This document shows, in pieces, positions 1 to 6,038 of a stretch of DNA of 6,685 bases (position 1 is its first letter; the number at the start of each line of letters is the position of its first letter). Location of the stretch: assembly GCA_026786325.1 (NCBI GenBank), contig JAJAYH010000189.1:1-6685 (forward strand). The letters run 5' to 3'. The notes below the pieces were generated by a model. It did no database searches and was not told the origin of the DNA. It saw nothing but the letters and a program-made list of their open reading frames with translations. The DNA comes from Alkalinema sp. CAN_BIN05. Lineage in GTDB: Bacteria > Cyanobacteriota > Cyanobacteriia > Leptolyngbyales > Leptolyngbyaceae. The translations under genes were made by a program, and so were the position numbers.

Positions 1-2
1 GA

Positions 3-920
3 GCTGAATTCCGGTTCCCCCTTTTCAAGGGGGTTAGGGGGATCGGGTGTTCATCGTCACAACCTTCGACTTTTAAAACACCCTCTAAGACGAATAAGCC
101 AAAACTTAATGTCATAAAGCCAAAACCCAAGCCTCCTAAGCCAAAACCTGTGAAACCGGGTGAGTTACAGCCATTTTTTGATTCTGTGGAGACTGGGGAA
201 TTATTATCGTTTCCCCGTGGGATTGAAGTGGACGCGATGCCTAAGCCGCCTACGGTGACAGCGTTTGATCAACAGGTGCTGAATACCTGTGGGGCATTTG
301 GCAGTTGGGTTTCGGTGGATCAGGTGCGATCGTTGTTTGAGAAGAATCCTGACATCGTGGCCCAAATTAAAAAAGCCGTAGAAGAAAATGTTGTTCAGGT
401 GCCTGGAATGCCTATTCGTCGTCAGTTGAAGGAAGTCTTTTTTGAAGATTTGGTGGCGATGTGGACGGGACAGCAGGGATTTGAGCATATTTTTTGTGGG
501 CAGGTGAAGGGCAGTCAGATTAGTGGATTGCATTTTGCGGCGCGTTATTATGAGCTTCAACGAAAAGGAGTTATGGGTCGTTTACCGTTTAATCAACGGC
601 AAGAAGAGGTGATTGCGGGATTGGTCTATACCGTGGGGATTCAGGCAAAGGTGAATGGTCGAGTATTAAACGATCGTAAGGGTGGCTATTCCTATGTGAG
701 TTCGGCGCTGGAAATTTTAATTAATGGGACGCGGGCTTATAATCAGTTCAAAATAAATAGCGGGCAGAACAACTCGGTGTCTTTATACAATGTTGAAGAC
801 ATTGAGACCTTACAGAGGTTTAAGGCGGTGTTTGTGAAGAACGATCGGGGCATTGTGACAATGTATCTGGATGCTACGCCAAATGCTTGCGATCGTGCTT
901 GCGATCAGAGTCCTGAGTAG
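3..920 (+). CDS. EndoU-type endoribonuclease, 5' end outside window
   Basis: Probable metal-dependent endoribonuclease of the EndoU fold, a family that cleaves RNA near uridines to leave 2',3'-cyclic phosphates. Numbering from the GTG at 150, the core motifs are FEHIFCGQ (111-118, His113), SGLHFAARYY (125-134, His128) and DRKGGYSY (175-182, Lys177). Their order and spacing (15 and 49 residues) match the His-His-Lys triad of XendoU-like proteins. The GTG at 150 is the only in-frame start codon in the window, but it is unlikely to be the real one. It has no Shine-Dalgarno sequence, it lies inside a Lys/Pro-rich linker, and the frame is open to the left edge, so the gene probably starts upstream. 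The protein ends soon after the domain with a short tail (NACDRACDQSPE). Neither a signal peptide nor an immunity gene can be seen. It could be a housekeeping or secreted nuclease, or a toxin domain. The family call is good; the biological role is open. Confidence 0.72.
   Translation, partial: AEFRFPLFKGVRGIGCSSSQPSTFKTPSKTNKPKLNVIKPKPKPPKPKPVKPGELQPFFDSVETGELLSFPRGIEVDAMPKPPTVTAFDQQVLNTCGAFGSWVSVDQVRSLFEKNPDIVAQIKKAVEENVVQVPGMPIRRQLKEVFFEDLVAMWTGQQGFEHIFCGQVKGSQISGLHFAARYYELQRKGVMGRLPFNQRQEEVIAGLVYTVGIQAKVNGRVLNDRKGGYSYVSSALEILINGTRAYNQFKINSGQNNSVSLYNVEDIETLQRFKAVFVKNDRGIVTMYLDATPNACDRACDQSPE
15..46. repeat. Cyanobacterial palindromic dispersed repeat
   Basis: A perfect 7-bp stem CCCCCTT (17-23) / AAGGGGG (27-33) with a TTC loop is followed by TTAGGGGGATC. 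This matches a repeat scattered through many cyanobacterial genomes, usually between genes; that is recalled knowledge, and only one copy is in the window. Here it lies in the open frame leading into the EndoU gene, where it reads FPLFKGVRGI. It may therefore be an insertion into the 5' part of that gene, or an intergenic element that happens to be open. Confidence 0.65.
96..158 (+). repeat. Three-unit 21-bp tandem repeat coding Lys/Pro linker
   Basis: The decamer AAGCCAAAAC recurs at 96, 117 and 138, exactly 21 bp apart. In the EndoU frame the three units read KPKLNVI, KPKPKPP and KPKPVKP, giving a 7-residue repeat. This is a basic, proline-rich, extended linker of the kind that separates an N-terminal anchor or targeting segment from a globular domain. 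The 21-bp period keeps the frame, so unit number could vary without breaking the gene. It is good evidence that translation starts upstream of 150. Confidence 0.7.
884..906 (+). repeat. Short HIP1-like direct repeat at the EndoU 3' end
   Basis: TGCTTGCGATC occurs at 884-894 and again at 896-906, with a 12-bp period. It encodes the tail ACDRACDQ after the EndoU core. CGATCG-containing repeats like this are common in HIP1-rich cyanobacterial genomes; here one has extended the C-terminus by a few residues with two cysteines. Confidence 0.5.
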
Positions 921-950
921 AGCATGTTACGTAGGGCGTGCTATTTTCTC
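921..950 (+). terminator. Possible weak terminator after the EndoU gene
   Basis: AGCATG (921-926) can pair with CGTGCT (937-942) as a 6-bp stem with one G-T wobble and a 10-nt loop, followed by ATTTTCTC. It starts directly after the stop codon. The stem is short, so this is only a candidate. Confidence 0.25.
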
Positions 951-1049
951 TAGCGCTTTTCGATTGGGGTTGATATTGAGAAACGATCGGAATAACATGA
1001 CCTTCATCATTAAGTCCCAGCGATCGCACAATTCTTTATAGCTTTATAT
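921..1049. other. Intergenic, no gene recognised
   Basis: The stretch contains a HIP1 octamer at 1020-1027 and an A+T-rich segment (about 1030-1052) just before the acetyltransferase pseudogene, probably a remnant of its promoter. No recognisable reading frame was found on either strand. Confidence 0.5.
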
Positions 1050-1562
1050 ATGTTGACTCTTCATCAAGCTACAAATAGTCAGTTATCTGCACTTCTTGAG
1101 CAACCCTAACGCTCTGACATAGATGGGTTGCTACTTCCTCAGAGTGAAGAGGTTGCCCCTAGGTTCTGGATCGAGTTTGTTAATGACCAATTAAATCAAG
1201 ACACTCAAAACAGTTTTTGGTGATCTCCTCGATCGATCGTAGTCGATTCTTTTGCAGAGGGGCTACACCAACGGTTAATAGTTGGGATGATCGGATTTAA
1301 AAGTCCTCCAGACAGTAATGGATCGGTTAAAATTAGATATGGAATAGTGTCTTCTCAACAAGGATAAGGATTTGCGACTCAAGCTGTGGATTTGTTGGTT
1401 AAAGAGGGATTTTCAAAGCCTGAAATTCAAATGATTGTGGCTTATACGGTGCCGATGAATTCAGCATCTGGGAGAGTTTTGGAGAAGAATCAATTTATAG
1501 AGGGCGAGAGTAAAATTGATCCAGAGGATGGAGAAGTTTGGGTTTGGCGAAGAGCGCAGTAA
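1050..1562 (+). pseudogene. GNAT acetyltransferase pseudogene, three in-frame stops
   Basis: One frame from the ATG at 1050 to the TAA at 1560 reads as a complete RimJ/RimL-like GNAT N-acetyltransferase of about 170 residues. It is broken by TAA (1107-1109), TGA (1221-1223) and TAA (1365-1367). Family features remain: RLIVGMIGFKSPPDSNGSVK before the core, RYGIVSSQQG*GFATQAV where the family has a GYG(Y/F)ATEA acetyl-CoA-binding loop, then EIQMIVAYTVPMNSASGRVL and a GEVWVW end. The second stop probably replaces Trp (TGG to TGA), and the third replaces the Tyr of GYG (TAY to TAA). No frameshift is needed, so decay has been by point mutation. Living members transfer acetyl groups from acetyl-CoA to amines; this copy cannot make a full protein. 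The family call and the inactivation are both well supported. Confidence 0.85.
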
Positions 1563-1711
1563 AGAAACCATGCAAATCAACGATCGCAGGATAATTAAGT
1601 CGTTAGAAAGCAAAAGACGATGGGTATTTTAGAGTCACAAGCGTTCTCTTCGTTAACTTAGACTCTACCGTCATACCAAAAAGCGTTCTCTTCGTCAACC
1701 CAGACACTGTT
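1563..1711. other. Intergenic region upstream of the kinase
   Basis: No gene is seen. There is an ACGATCGCAGG segment near 1580, and the right half is a direct duplication described separately. No convincing -35/-10 pair or Shine-Dalgarno sequence precedes the kinase start. Confidence 0.5.
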
Positions 1712-1719
1712 ATGCCAAA
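1639..1719 (+). repeat. 42/39-bp direct duplication spanning the kinase start
   Basis: Copy 1 (1639-1680) and copy 2 (1681-1719) are adjacent. Both begin AAGCGTTCTCTTCGT and end with a CATACCAAA / TATGCCAAA segment. They differ by a few substitutions and a 3-bp gap. The kinase ATG (1712) lies in copy 2, where copy 1 has ATA. Both copies are open in the kinase frame, but no start codon exists upstream, so they are probably untranslated. Confidence 0.75.
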
Positions 1720-3571
1720 AGTAGCCTTCAACTGGCTTTCCAAAATCAATGTAGGCAAAAAAATTGGTTTGGGATATGGATTGGCTTTAGGGGCAGCCGT
1801 TACCGGAACCCTGATTGGGTTTAGCGTTGGCGGCCAATATCAACAACAGGCTTCCAAGCAAGAGGAGCATACTCGTAATGAAGTCGAACTGTTGCATCAA
1901 TTGCAGGCTCAGGTTTTGCAAATCCGTACTCATCAGCAGCAATTAATTCCTTTATCGCAGTTCCCAAACCAATTTGAAGAAGAATACGCTCACATCTTAA
2001 AACATCAAGCTGAAATCAGAGGAACGTGGCAAAAGTTGAAGGCGTTTCTAGAAAATCAGCCGACTTGGATAGATCCTGTACATCAGCAGCAAATCCCTGC
2101 ATTTATGCAGAAGTCTCAGGCGATCCCAGACTCCTATTTAAAAGAGGTCGATCTCCTAGTCAAGCAAGTGCGTCAGGCGCAGCAGATATCTCCAATAGAG
2201 ATTGAGCGATCGCAGAAATCGTTTCTAACATTCACTAATAGTAAGCTAGCACTTAGCTTTGATGGAATATCCGACGATTTAGTCGGGTTAATTGAAGAAT
2301 CCTACACTGAATTTCGTAAGGCGGATGAACTTTCCAATCAAGCTGATGAGATTAGTAAAAAAATTGTATCGGGAAGCATCGGATTGTCTATCTTTATCGC
2401 AACAATTCTGGCTGTATTAACCAGTCGTGCCATTTCACAGCCAATACAACATCTGACACAAGTTGCTCGAAGATCTACCCAGGAGTCAAAATTTGATATA
2501 CGAGCAGACATCACGACTCAAGACGAAATCGGCGTGCTTGCCAATGTCTTCAATCAACTGATTGATTCTGTTCAACACTTGCTAGAGCAGCAGCAAGCTG
2601 CCAACCTGCAACTTGCCACACAAAACGAGACATTGGAACAACGAGTTCAAGAACGAACGGGAGAACTCAATGACCAAAATCAGCGTTTGCAAGCCCTGCT
2701 TAATCAACTCCATCAGACCCAAGTGCAAATGATTCAGAGTGAAAAAATGTCGAGCCTAGGTCAGTTGGTAGCTGGAGTCGCGCATGAGATCAACAATCCA
2801 GTCAACTTTATTCACGGCAATCTTGCCTACATTCAAGAGTATGGAGACAAGCTGCTGAATCTTGTTAAACTTTATGAAAGGTATTATCCTCAACCTGTCG
2901 CTGAAATTTTGAAAGAATCTGAAACGATCGAACTAGAATTTTTACAGGAAGATTTACCGAAGCTCTTGAGTTCAATGAGAATGGGGACAAACAGGATTCG
3001 AGAGATTGTTTTATCACTGCGAAATTTCTCACGTCTAGACGAAGCTGAGTTTAAAGCTGTTGACATTCATGAAGGAATTGACAGTACCCTATTAATTTTG
3101 CAATATCGTTTAAAAGCAAACCCTGAATGCTCCGAAATCAATGTGATCCGAGAGTATGGTGAATTACCTTTAGTTGAATGCTATGCAGGGCAAATCAATC
3201 AAGCATTTATGAATATTTTGGCAAATGCAATTGATGCTCTGGAGGAAGTCAACGCAAATCGAACGTCTCAGGAGGTGAAGGAAAATCCAAGTTGTATCAG
3301 AATTCGGACTTCACGAATGGGAGAAGAGTCAGTGAAAATTACGATCGCAGACAACGGGTCAGGGATGCCTGAACACATCAAACAACAAATTTTTGACCCA
3401 TTTTTCACCACGAAACCTGCCGGGAAGGGCACAGGTATGGGGATGTCGATTAGCCATCAGATTATTACTGAAAAACACAGTGGTAAGTTAGAATGTTTTT
3501 CGACACTCGAAGCAGGAACGGAGTTTGTAATGCAAATTCCTGTCCGTCGGCATATTCGTAAAGCTATCTAA
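1712..3571 (+). CDS. HAMP-domain membrane sensor histidine kinase
   Basis: Two-component sensor kinase of 619 residues. In order it has a short cytoplasmic N-terminus, TM1 (about 20-40), an extracytoplasmic helical sensor region (about 41-216) with no recognisable PAS or CHASE motif, TM2 (about 218-237), HAMP (about 238-291), and a Gln-rich coiled coil (about 292-345). HisKA follows with the phosphoacceptor His358 in GVAHEINNPVNFIHGN, then a long inter-helix segment. The HATPase domain shows an N box (NILANAIDAL, 501-510), G1 (DNGSGMP, 547-553), F box (IFDPFFTTKP, 560-569) and G2 (GKGTGMGMS, 571-579). All catalytic motifs are intact, so it should be active. The layout is common among cyanobacterial kinases with an 'AHEINNP' H box. 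No response regulator is adjacent, so it is an orphan and its partner and signal are unknown. The start at 1712 is the only in-frame ATG before TM1; it lacks a visible Shine-Dalgarno and lies in a duplicated segment. Confidence 0.93.
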   Translation: MPKVAFNWLSKINVGKKIGLGYGLALGAAVTGTLIGFSVGGQYQQQASKQEEHTRNEVELLHQLQAQVLQIRTHQQQLIPLSQFPNQFEEEYAHILKHQAEIRGTWQKLKAFLENQPTWIDPVHQQQIPAFMQKSQAIPDSYLKEVDLLVKQVRQAQQISPIEIERSQKSFLTFTNSKLALSFDGISDDLVGLIEESYTEFRKADELSNQADEISKKIVSGSIGLSIFIATILAVLTSRAISQPIQHLTQVARRSTQESKFDIRADITTQDEIGVLANVFNQLIDSVQHLLEQQQAANLQLATQNETLEQRVQERTGELNDQNQRLQALLNQLHQTQVQMIQSEKMSSLGQLVAGVAHEINNPVNFIHGNLAYIQEYGDKLLNLVKLYERYYPQPVAEILKESETIELEFLQEDLPKLLSSMRMGTNRIREIVLSLRNFSRLDEAEFKAVDIHEGIDSTLLILQYRLKANPECSEINVIREYGELPLVECYAGQINQAFMNILANAIDALEEVNANRTSQEVKENPSCIRIRTSRMGEESVKITIADNGSGMPEHIKQQIFDPFFTTKPAGKGTGMGMSISHQIITEKHSGKLECFSTLEAGTEFVMQIPVRRHIRKAI

Positions 3572-3795
3572 CAACCCGGTTGTACTCGATCGCATCAAGG
3601 TTATTTATTGAAGCCGTTATAGCTTGGATTTGTGTTGAGTATAGTAAGAAGCTTGACCGATTAATGTAATGTTCAGAAATAGGTTCTTGTAGGGTTGTCA
3701 GTGAGACAATTTTTAAAGGCGAACAATGAGATGATCTTGTAGCGAAAATTGTTCGAGACGAAACAGTATTTTACAAGAGTGATAGCTGGACACAG
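3572..3795. other. Intergenic region between kinase and membrane gene
   Basis: No complete gene. A TTGACC at about 3654 with an A+T-rich stretch downstream could be part of a promoter, but there is no good -10 at the right distance. From 3730 to 3795 the frame of the next gene is open with amino-acid-like content (DDLVAKIVRDETVFYKSD), back to a TGA at 3727. It has no start codon, so it may be a remnant of another coding sequence. Confidence 0.4.
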
Positions 3796-4182
3796 ATGAA
3801 TATGAAATGGTTGATTCAATATATTTATGAAATCAAATTAGATAAAGTTATTCTATGGTGCTACTTTATCTGGTATATCACGGTAGTCTATTTTTATTTT
3901 GATCCTTCGCCTAAAATATGGATTAATTCAATTGGTATAAGTGTTGTAATCGGAACAGGTCTGATACTAAGTGTTTCTTCTGAAAAGGTTAGCGTAAAAG
4001 ATCATTGGCAGACATTCAGGCTGTATCTCATGCCATTTTGTGTCTCTAGTTTCTCTGCTTTAATTAAAGACCATGGATTTATTGTATTTATTTCACCCAA
4101 GATTACAGAAACCACAGTATCGGTAATGTCTTGTGTATTGTTTTTATTAATTGTTTTTGTAGTCAAATCAGTCAATAGATAA
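3796..4182 (+). CDS. Small four-helix membrane protein, unknown function
   Basis: Protein of 128 residues with four probable membrane helices (about 17-35, 42-60, 73-90 and 106-123). Loop motifs include FDPSPKIW (35-42) and SSEKVSVKDHWQTF (61-74). It ends with a basic tail. No enzymatic motif is visible and I cannot assign a function; it resembles small conserved hypothetical inner-membrane proteins found sporadically in bacteria. The ATG at 3796 is followed by another at 3802 (MNM), and neither has a clear Shine-Dalgarno. The gene is visibly richer in A+T than its neighbours and has no CGATCG, which occurs in the EndoU, kinase, ycf36, asparaginase and ABC genes. Together with its isolated position this suggests horizontal acquisition. 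It is probably a real gene, given its length and coherent topology. Confidence 0.7.
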   Translation: MNMKWLIQYIYEIKLDKVILWCYFIWYITVVYFYFDPSPKIWINSIGISVVIGTGLILSVSSEKVSVKDHWQTFRLYLMPFCVSSFSALIKDHGFIVFISPKITETTVSVMSCVLFLLIVFVVKSVNR

Positions 4183-4386
4183 TCAATAGCTCGCTAACAA
4201 TCGCCTGTATTCGGAACGAATCGTTATCCGATCGATCGTTTGGATTCAGCAAACCAACAGCGATTCAAAAATGTCAGAGGCTGAAACCATTGTTTCCGTT
4301 CAAACTTCATAGATAAGTACGATCGGCTGGAATGCGTTTATTTGGAATTGCTGAGGGCGCATTAAGTCGGACGCTTCGAGTTCCTC
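4183..4386. other. Intergenic, attC-like half motif only
   Basis: Contains CTAACAATCGCCTGTATTCG (4193-4212), which looks like the left half of an integron attC site. No matching right half (GTTRRRY core) follows before 4420. CGATCGATCG lies near 4230. There is no terminator after the membrane gene and no convincing coding frame on either strand. Confidence 0.35.
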
Positions 4387-4412
4387 TATACTAGATGGCG
4401 GAACTCTATAAT
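4387..4412 (+). promoter_or_regulatory. Two -10-like boxes before ycf36
   Basis: TATACT (4387-4392) and a perfect TATAAT (4407-4412) precede the ATG at 4421. Neither has a good -35. TATAAT would start transcription at about 4419, making an almost leaderless mRNA, which fits the lack of a Shine-Dalgarno. TATACT would give a leader of about 20 nt. These are candidates only. Confidence 0.35.
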
Positions 4413-4420
4413 CTTTACCC

Positions 4421-4927
4421 ATGGAATCCCCTTCCGTTTGCCCAGTGCCCCTTGAGCAACGCCCCGTGAACGAGTTTCGGGAGTTAACCGAGTCACAATA
4501 TTTTCGGTGGGCAACTCTGCGGGGTTGGGATTTTTTTAAGCCATTAGCGATCGCCTTTGGGGCCAGTTTTGTTATCTCAGCGCCGACCTCGGCAGCCAGC
4601 TACCCGATCGCTGAAGCCCCGTTGGAATGGTTTTTGATTGCGGCAGCGGGGGCTTGCCTGATTCCATTTTTGATGTTGATTCGGCTGTATTTGGGTTGGA
4701 ACTACATTCGGAGTCGGTTGTTGGATACGAAGATTTTTTATGAAGAAAGCGGCTGGTATGATGGCCAGACTTGGGAAAAGACCCCAGATTTTCTCAATCA
4801 AGATAAGCTGATTGTTACCTACGAAGTTCAGCCCGTGGTCAAACACCTTCAGCAGGCGATCGTTTTTGCTGGGGGCGTGCTGTTTGGGCTAATTATCGCT
4901 AGCATTGGATGGGCGTTTCTAGATTAA
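4421..4927 (+). CDS. ycf36: Ycf36 / CGLD27 family membrane protein (DUF1230)
   Basis: Protein of 168 residues that matches the DUF1230/CGLD27 family of cyanobacteria, algal plastids (as Ycf36) and plants. Hallmarks are an N-terminal CPVPLEQRPVNEF (7-19), a central RLYLGWNYIRSRLL (88-101) and FYEESGWYDGQTWEK (106-120), with membrane helices at about 37-55, 69-90 and 144-166. The length is typical. The biochemical function is unknown. In plants and green algae CGLD27 has been linked to growth under iron deficiency (recalled knowledge), so a role in photosynthetic membrane or metal homeostasis is possible. A HIP1 site lies at 4547-4554. The asparaginase gene follows closely on the same strand, and both probably share a transcript ending at the 5947-5998 terminator. 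The start at 4421 puts the CPVP motif at the expected position; no Shine-Dalgarno is visible. Confidence 0.88.
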   Translation: MESPSVCPVPLEQRPVNEFRELTESQYFRWATLRGWDFFKPLAIAFGASFVISAPTSAASYPIAEAPLEWFLIAAAGACLIPFLMLIRLYLGWNYIRSRLLDTKIFYEESGWYDGQTWEKTPDFLNQDKLIVTYEVQPVVKHLQQAIVFAGGVLFGLIIASIGWAFLD

Positions 4928-4939
4928 CTAGAACACGTT

Positions 4940-4968
4940 AAGGAATAGTTTGATTGACCCTTTTAGGA
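4940..4968 (+). promoter_or_regulatory. Two possible ribosome binding sites for asparaginase
   Basis: AAGGA (4940-4944) lies 5 nt before a TTG at 4950. AGGA (4965-4968) lies 11 nt before the ATG at 4980. They support two alternative starts 10 residues apart. Confidence 0.45.
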
Positions 4969-4979
4969 TTTTTGGTGCC

Positions 4980-5936
4980 ATGACCAGCAGAGCAAGACGT
5001 GGGGACACCCCAGAGCTACAAATTAAGCTGTTGCGTGAAGGCATTGTTGAATCGGTTCACCATGCTCATGCCGTGGTGTGTGACGATCGGGGCCGGGTAC
5101 TTTTGACGGCGGGACAAGCGCTATATGAGACGTTTATCCGATCGTCGTTGAAGCCATTTCAAGCCATTTGTGTGACTTCGACCGGGACATTGGAGCGATT
5201 TGGGTTAACCGATCGTGATTTGGCGATCATTTGCAGCTCCCACCAAGGGACCATGGAGCAAGTTCGTCAGGCGTTTAATATTTTGTGGCGGGCTGACATT
5301 GATTCGACGGCGCTACAATGCCCAATTCCGGCGGGGAAGACCAATGCCCTGGAGTACAACTGCTCGGGGAAGCACGCCGGGATGTTGGCCGCCGCAAAGC
5401 AGATGAGTTTGCCGACGGCCACCTACCTGCAACGCAATCATCCGGTGCAGCAGTTGATTTTGACTCGGGTAGCGGATTTGTTGAAGATGCCAGCGGAGGA
5501 ATTTATTGTGGCGCGGGACGACTGCGGGGCACCGACCTATTTGATGCAGTTGCAGCAGATGGCTTGGCTTTATGCGCAGTTGGGTTCGGGTGAGAGTTTG
5601 GACCTGGAACAAATTGTTCGGGCCATGACGGTGCATCCTGAGTTAGTGGCAGGTGTGGGTGAGTTTGATACTGAAGTAATGCGATTGACTCAGGGCGAAA
5701 TTGTTAGCAAGTCTGGGGCGGAAGGCGTTCAGTGTTTGGGTCGAGTCCGGGAAGGTATGGGAATGGCCATTAAGGTCGTCGATGGATCGAAGCGGGCTAA
5801 ATATGCTGTAGCGGTGAACTTATTGGAGCAGATGGGTTGGATTAGTCCGGCGGCGGTGGATGAGTTGACGGAGCGATTTGTTGCGATCGGTTCCTTCAAG
5901 CGCTTAGAGATTGAGGGCGAATTGATTTCTTCTTAG
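4980..5936 (+). CDS. Class 3 (R. etli-type) L-asparaginase
   Basis: Hydrolyses L-asparagine to aspartate and ammonia in the cytoplasm. It belongs to the 'asparaginase II' family (PF06089) typified by Rhizobium etli, unrelated to E. coli AnsA/AnsB. Counting from the ATG at 4980, the motifs are RSSLKPFQA (54-62; Ser55 and Lys58 are the Ser-xx-Lys catalytic pair), CSSHQG (85-90, second active serine), YNCSGKHAGM (126-135, Cys128 and Lys131), RDDCGAPTYL (179-188, Cys182) and SKSGAEGVQC (243-252). Cys128, Lys131 and Cys182 match the zinc-binding residues known in this class. No signal peptide is seen. The 318-residue length is normal. An upstream TTG at 4950 with a better Shine-Dalgarno would add 10 residues; I prefer the ATG because homologues as I recall them begin about a dozen residues before PELxxxLLREG. 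It lies 52 bp after ycf36 (22 bp from the TTG) and ends before a strong terminator. Confidence 0.92.
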   Translation: MTSRARRGDTPELQIKLLREGIVESVHHAHAVVCDDRGRVLLTAGQALYETFIRSSLKPFQAICVTSTGTLERFGLTDRDLAIICSSHQGTMEQVRQAFNILWRADIDSTALQCPIPAGKTNALEYNCSGKHAGMLAAAKQMSLPTATYLQRNHPVQQLILTRVADLLKMPAEEFIVARDDCGAPTYLMQLQQMAWLYAQLGSGESLDLEQIVRAMTVHPELVAGVGEFDTEVMRLTQGEIVSKSGAEGVQCLGRVREGMGMAIKVVDGSKRAKYAVAVNLLEQMGWISPAAVDELTERFVAIGSFKRLEIEGELISS

Positions 5937-5946
5937 CCAAACTCAC

Positions 5947-5998
5947 CCGCGACTAAAGCCAGCCCACCAGCCCTTTAGTCGCGGAGTAGTTCTTTTAA
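5947..5998 (+). terminator. Intrinsic terminator after asparaginase
   Basis: A perfect 12-bp stem, CCGCGACTAAAG (5947-5958) and CTTTAGTCGCGG (5973-5984), has a 14-nt loop and is followed by a T-rich AGTAGTTCTTTTAA. It starts 11 bp after the asparaginase stop and ends the ycf36-asparaginase transcript, separating it from the ABC gene. Confidence 0.88.
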
Positions 5999-6026
5999 TC
6001 TAATATTTTGTAAAGCGGCACCCCTT

Positions 6027-6030
6027 AGGA
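6027..6030 (+). promoter_or_regulatory. Shine-Dalgarno of the ABC ATPase gene
   Basis: AGGA is followed by 8 nt and then the ATG at 6039. This spacing supports that start. Confidence 0.6.
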
Positions 6031-6038
6031 TTTACCCC

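Noticed and set aside
204..560. 118-codon minus-strand open frame opposite the EndoU gene
   Set aside because: It lies wholly opposite a domain-supported gene, has no recognisable motif, and has a composition expected of an antisense frame.
1..920. EndoU as the C-terminal tip of a contact-dependent toxin
   Set aside because: No polymorphic-toxin N-terminal domain, pre-toxin motif or adjacent immunity gene is visible. The upstream part is not in the window, so this cannot be claimed.
921..1711. Hidden new system in the long gap
   Set aside because: The gap is explained by a GNAT pseudogene and a short duplication. No CRISPR-like array, tRNA or transposase remnant was found.
3573..3585. ACAACC-C-GGTTGT near-palindrome after the kinase stop
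   Set aside because: The 1-nt loop cannot form a normal hairpin and there is no T tract, so it is not a terminator.
4332..4394. 20-codon ORF (MRLFGIAEGALSRTLRVPLY) upstream of ycf36
   Set aside because: It has no ribosome binding site and no recognisable family, and it overlaps the promoter-like region, so it is probably chance.
4193..4420. Complete integron attC site
   Set aside because: The left half resembles attC, but I found no GTTRRRY core or complementary right half before the next gene.
4577..4846. 89-codon minus-strand open frame inside ycf36
   Set aside because: It is opposite a conserved family protein and has no motif of its own.
5215..5636. Several open frames on both strands inside the asparaginase gene
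   Set aside because: They are shadows of a strongly supported coding frame with all family motifs.
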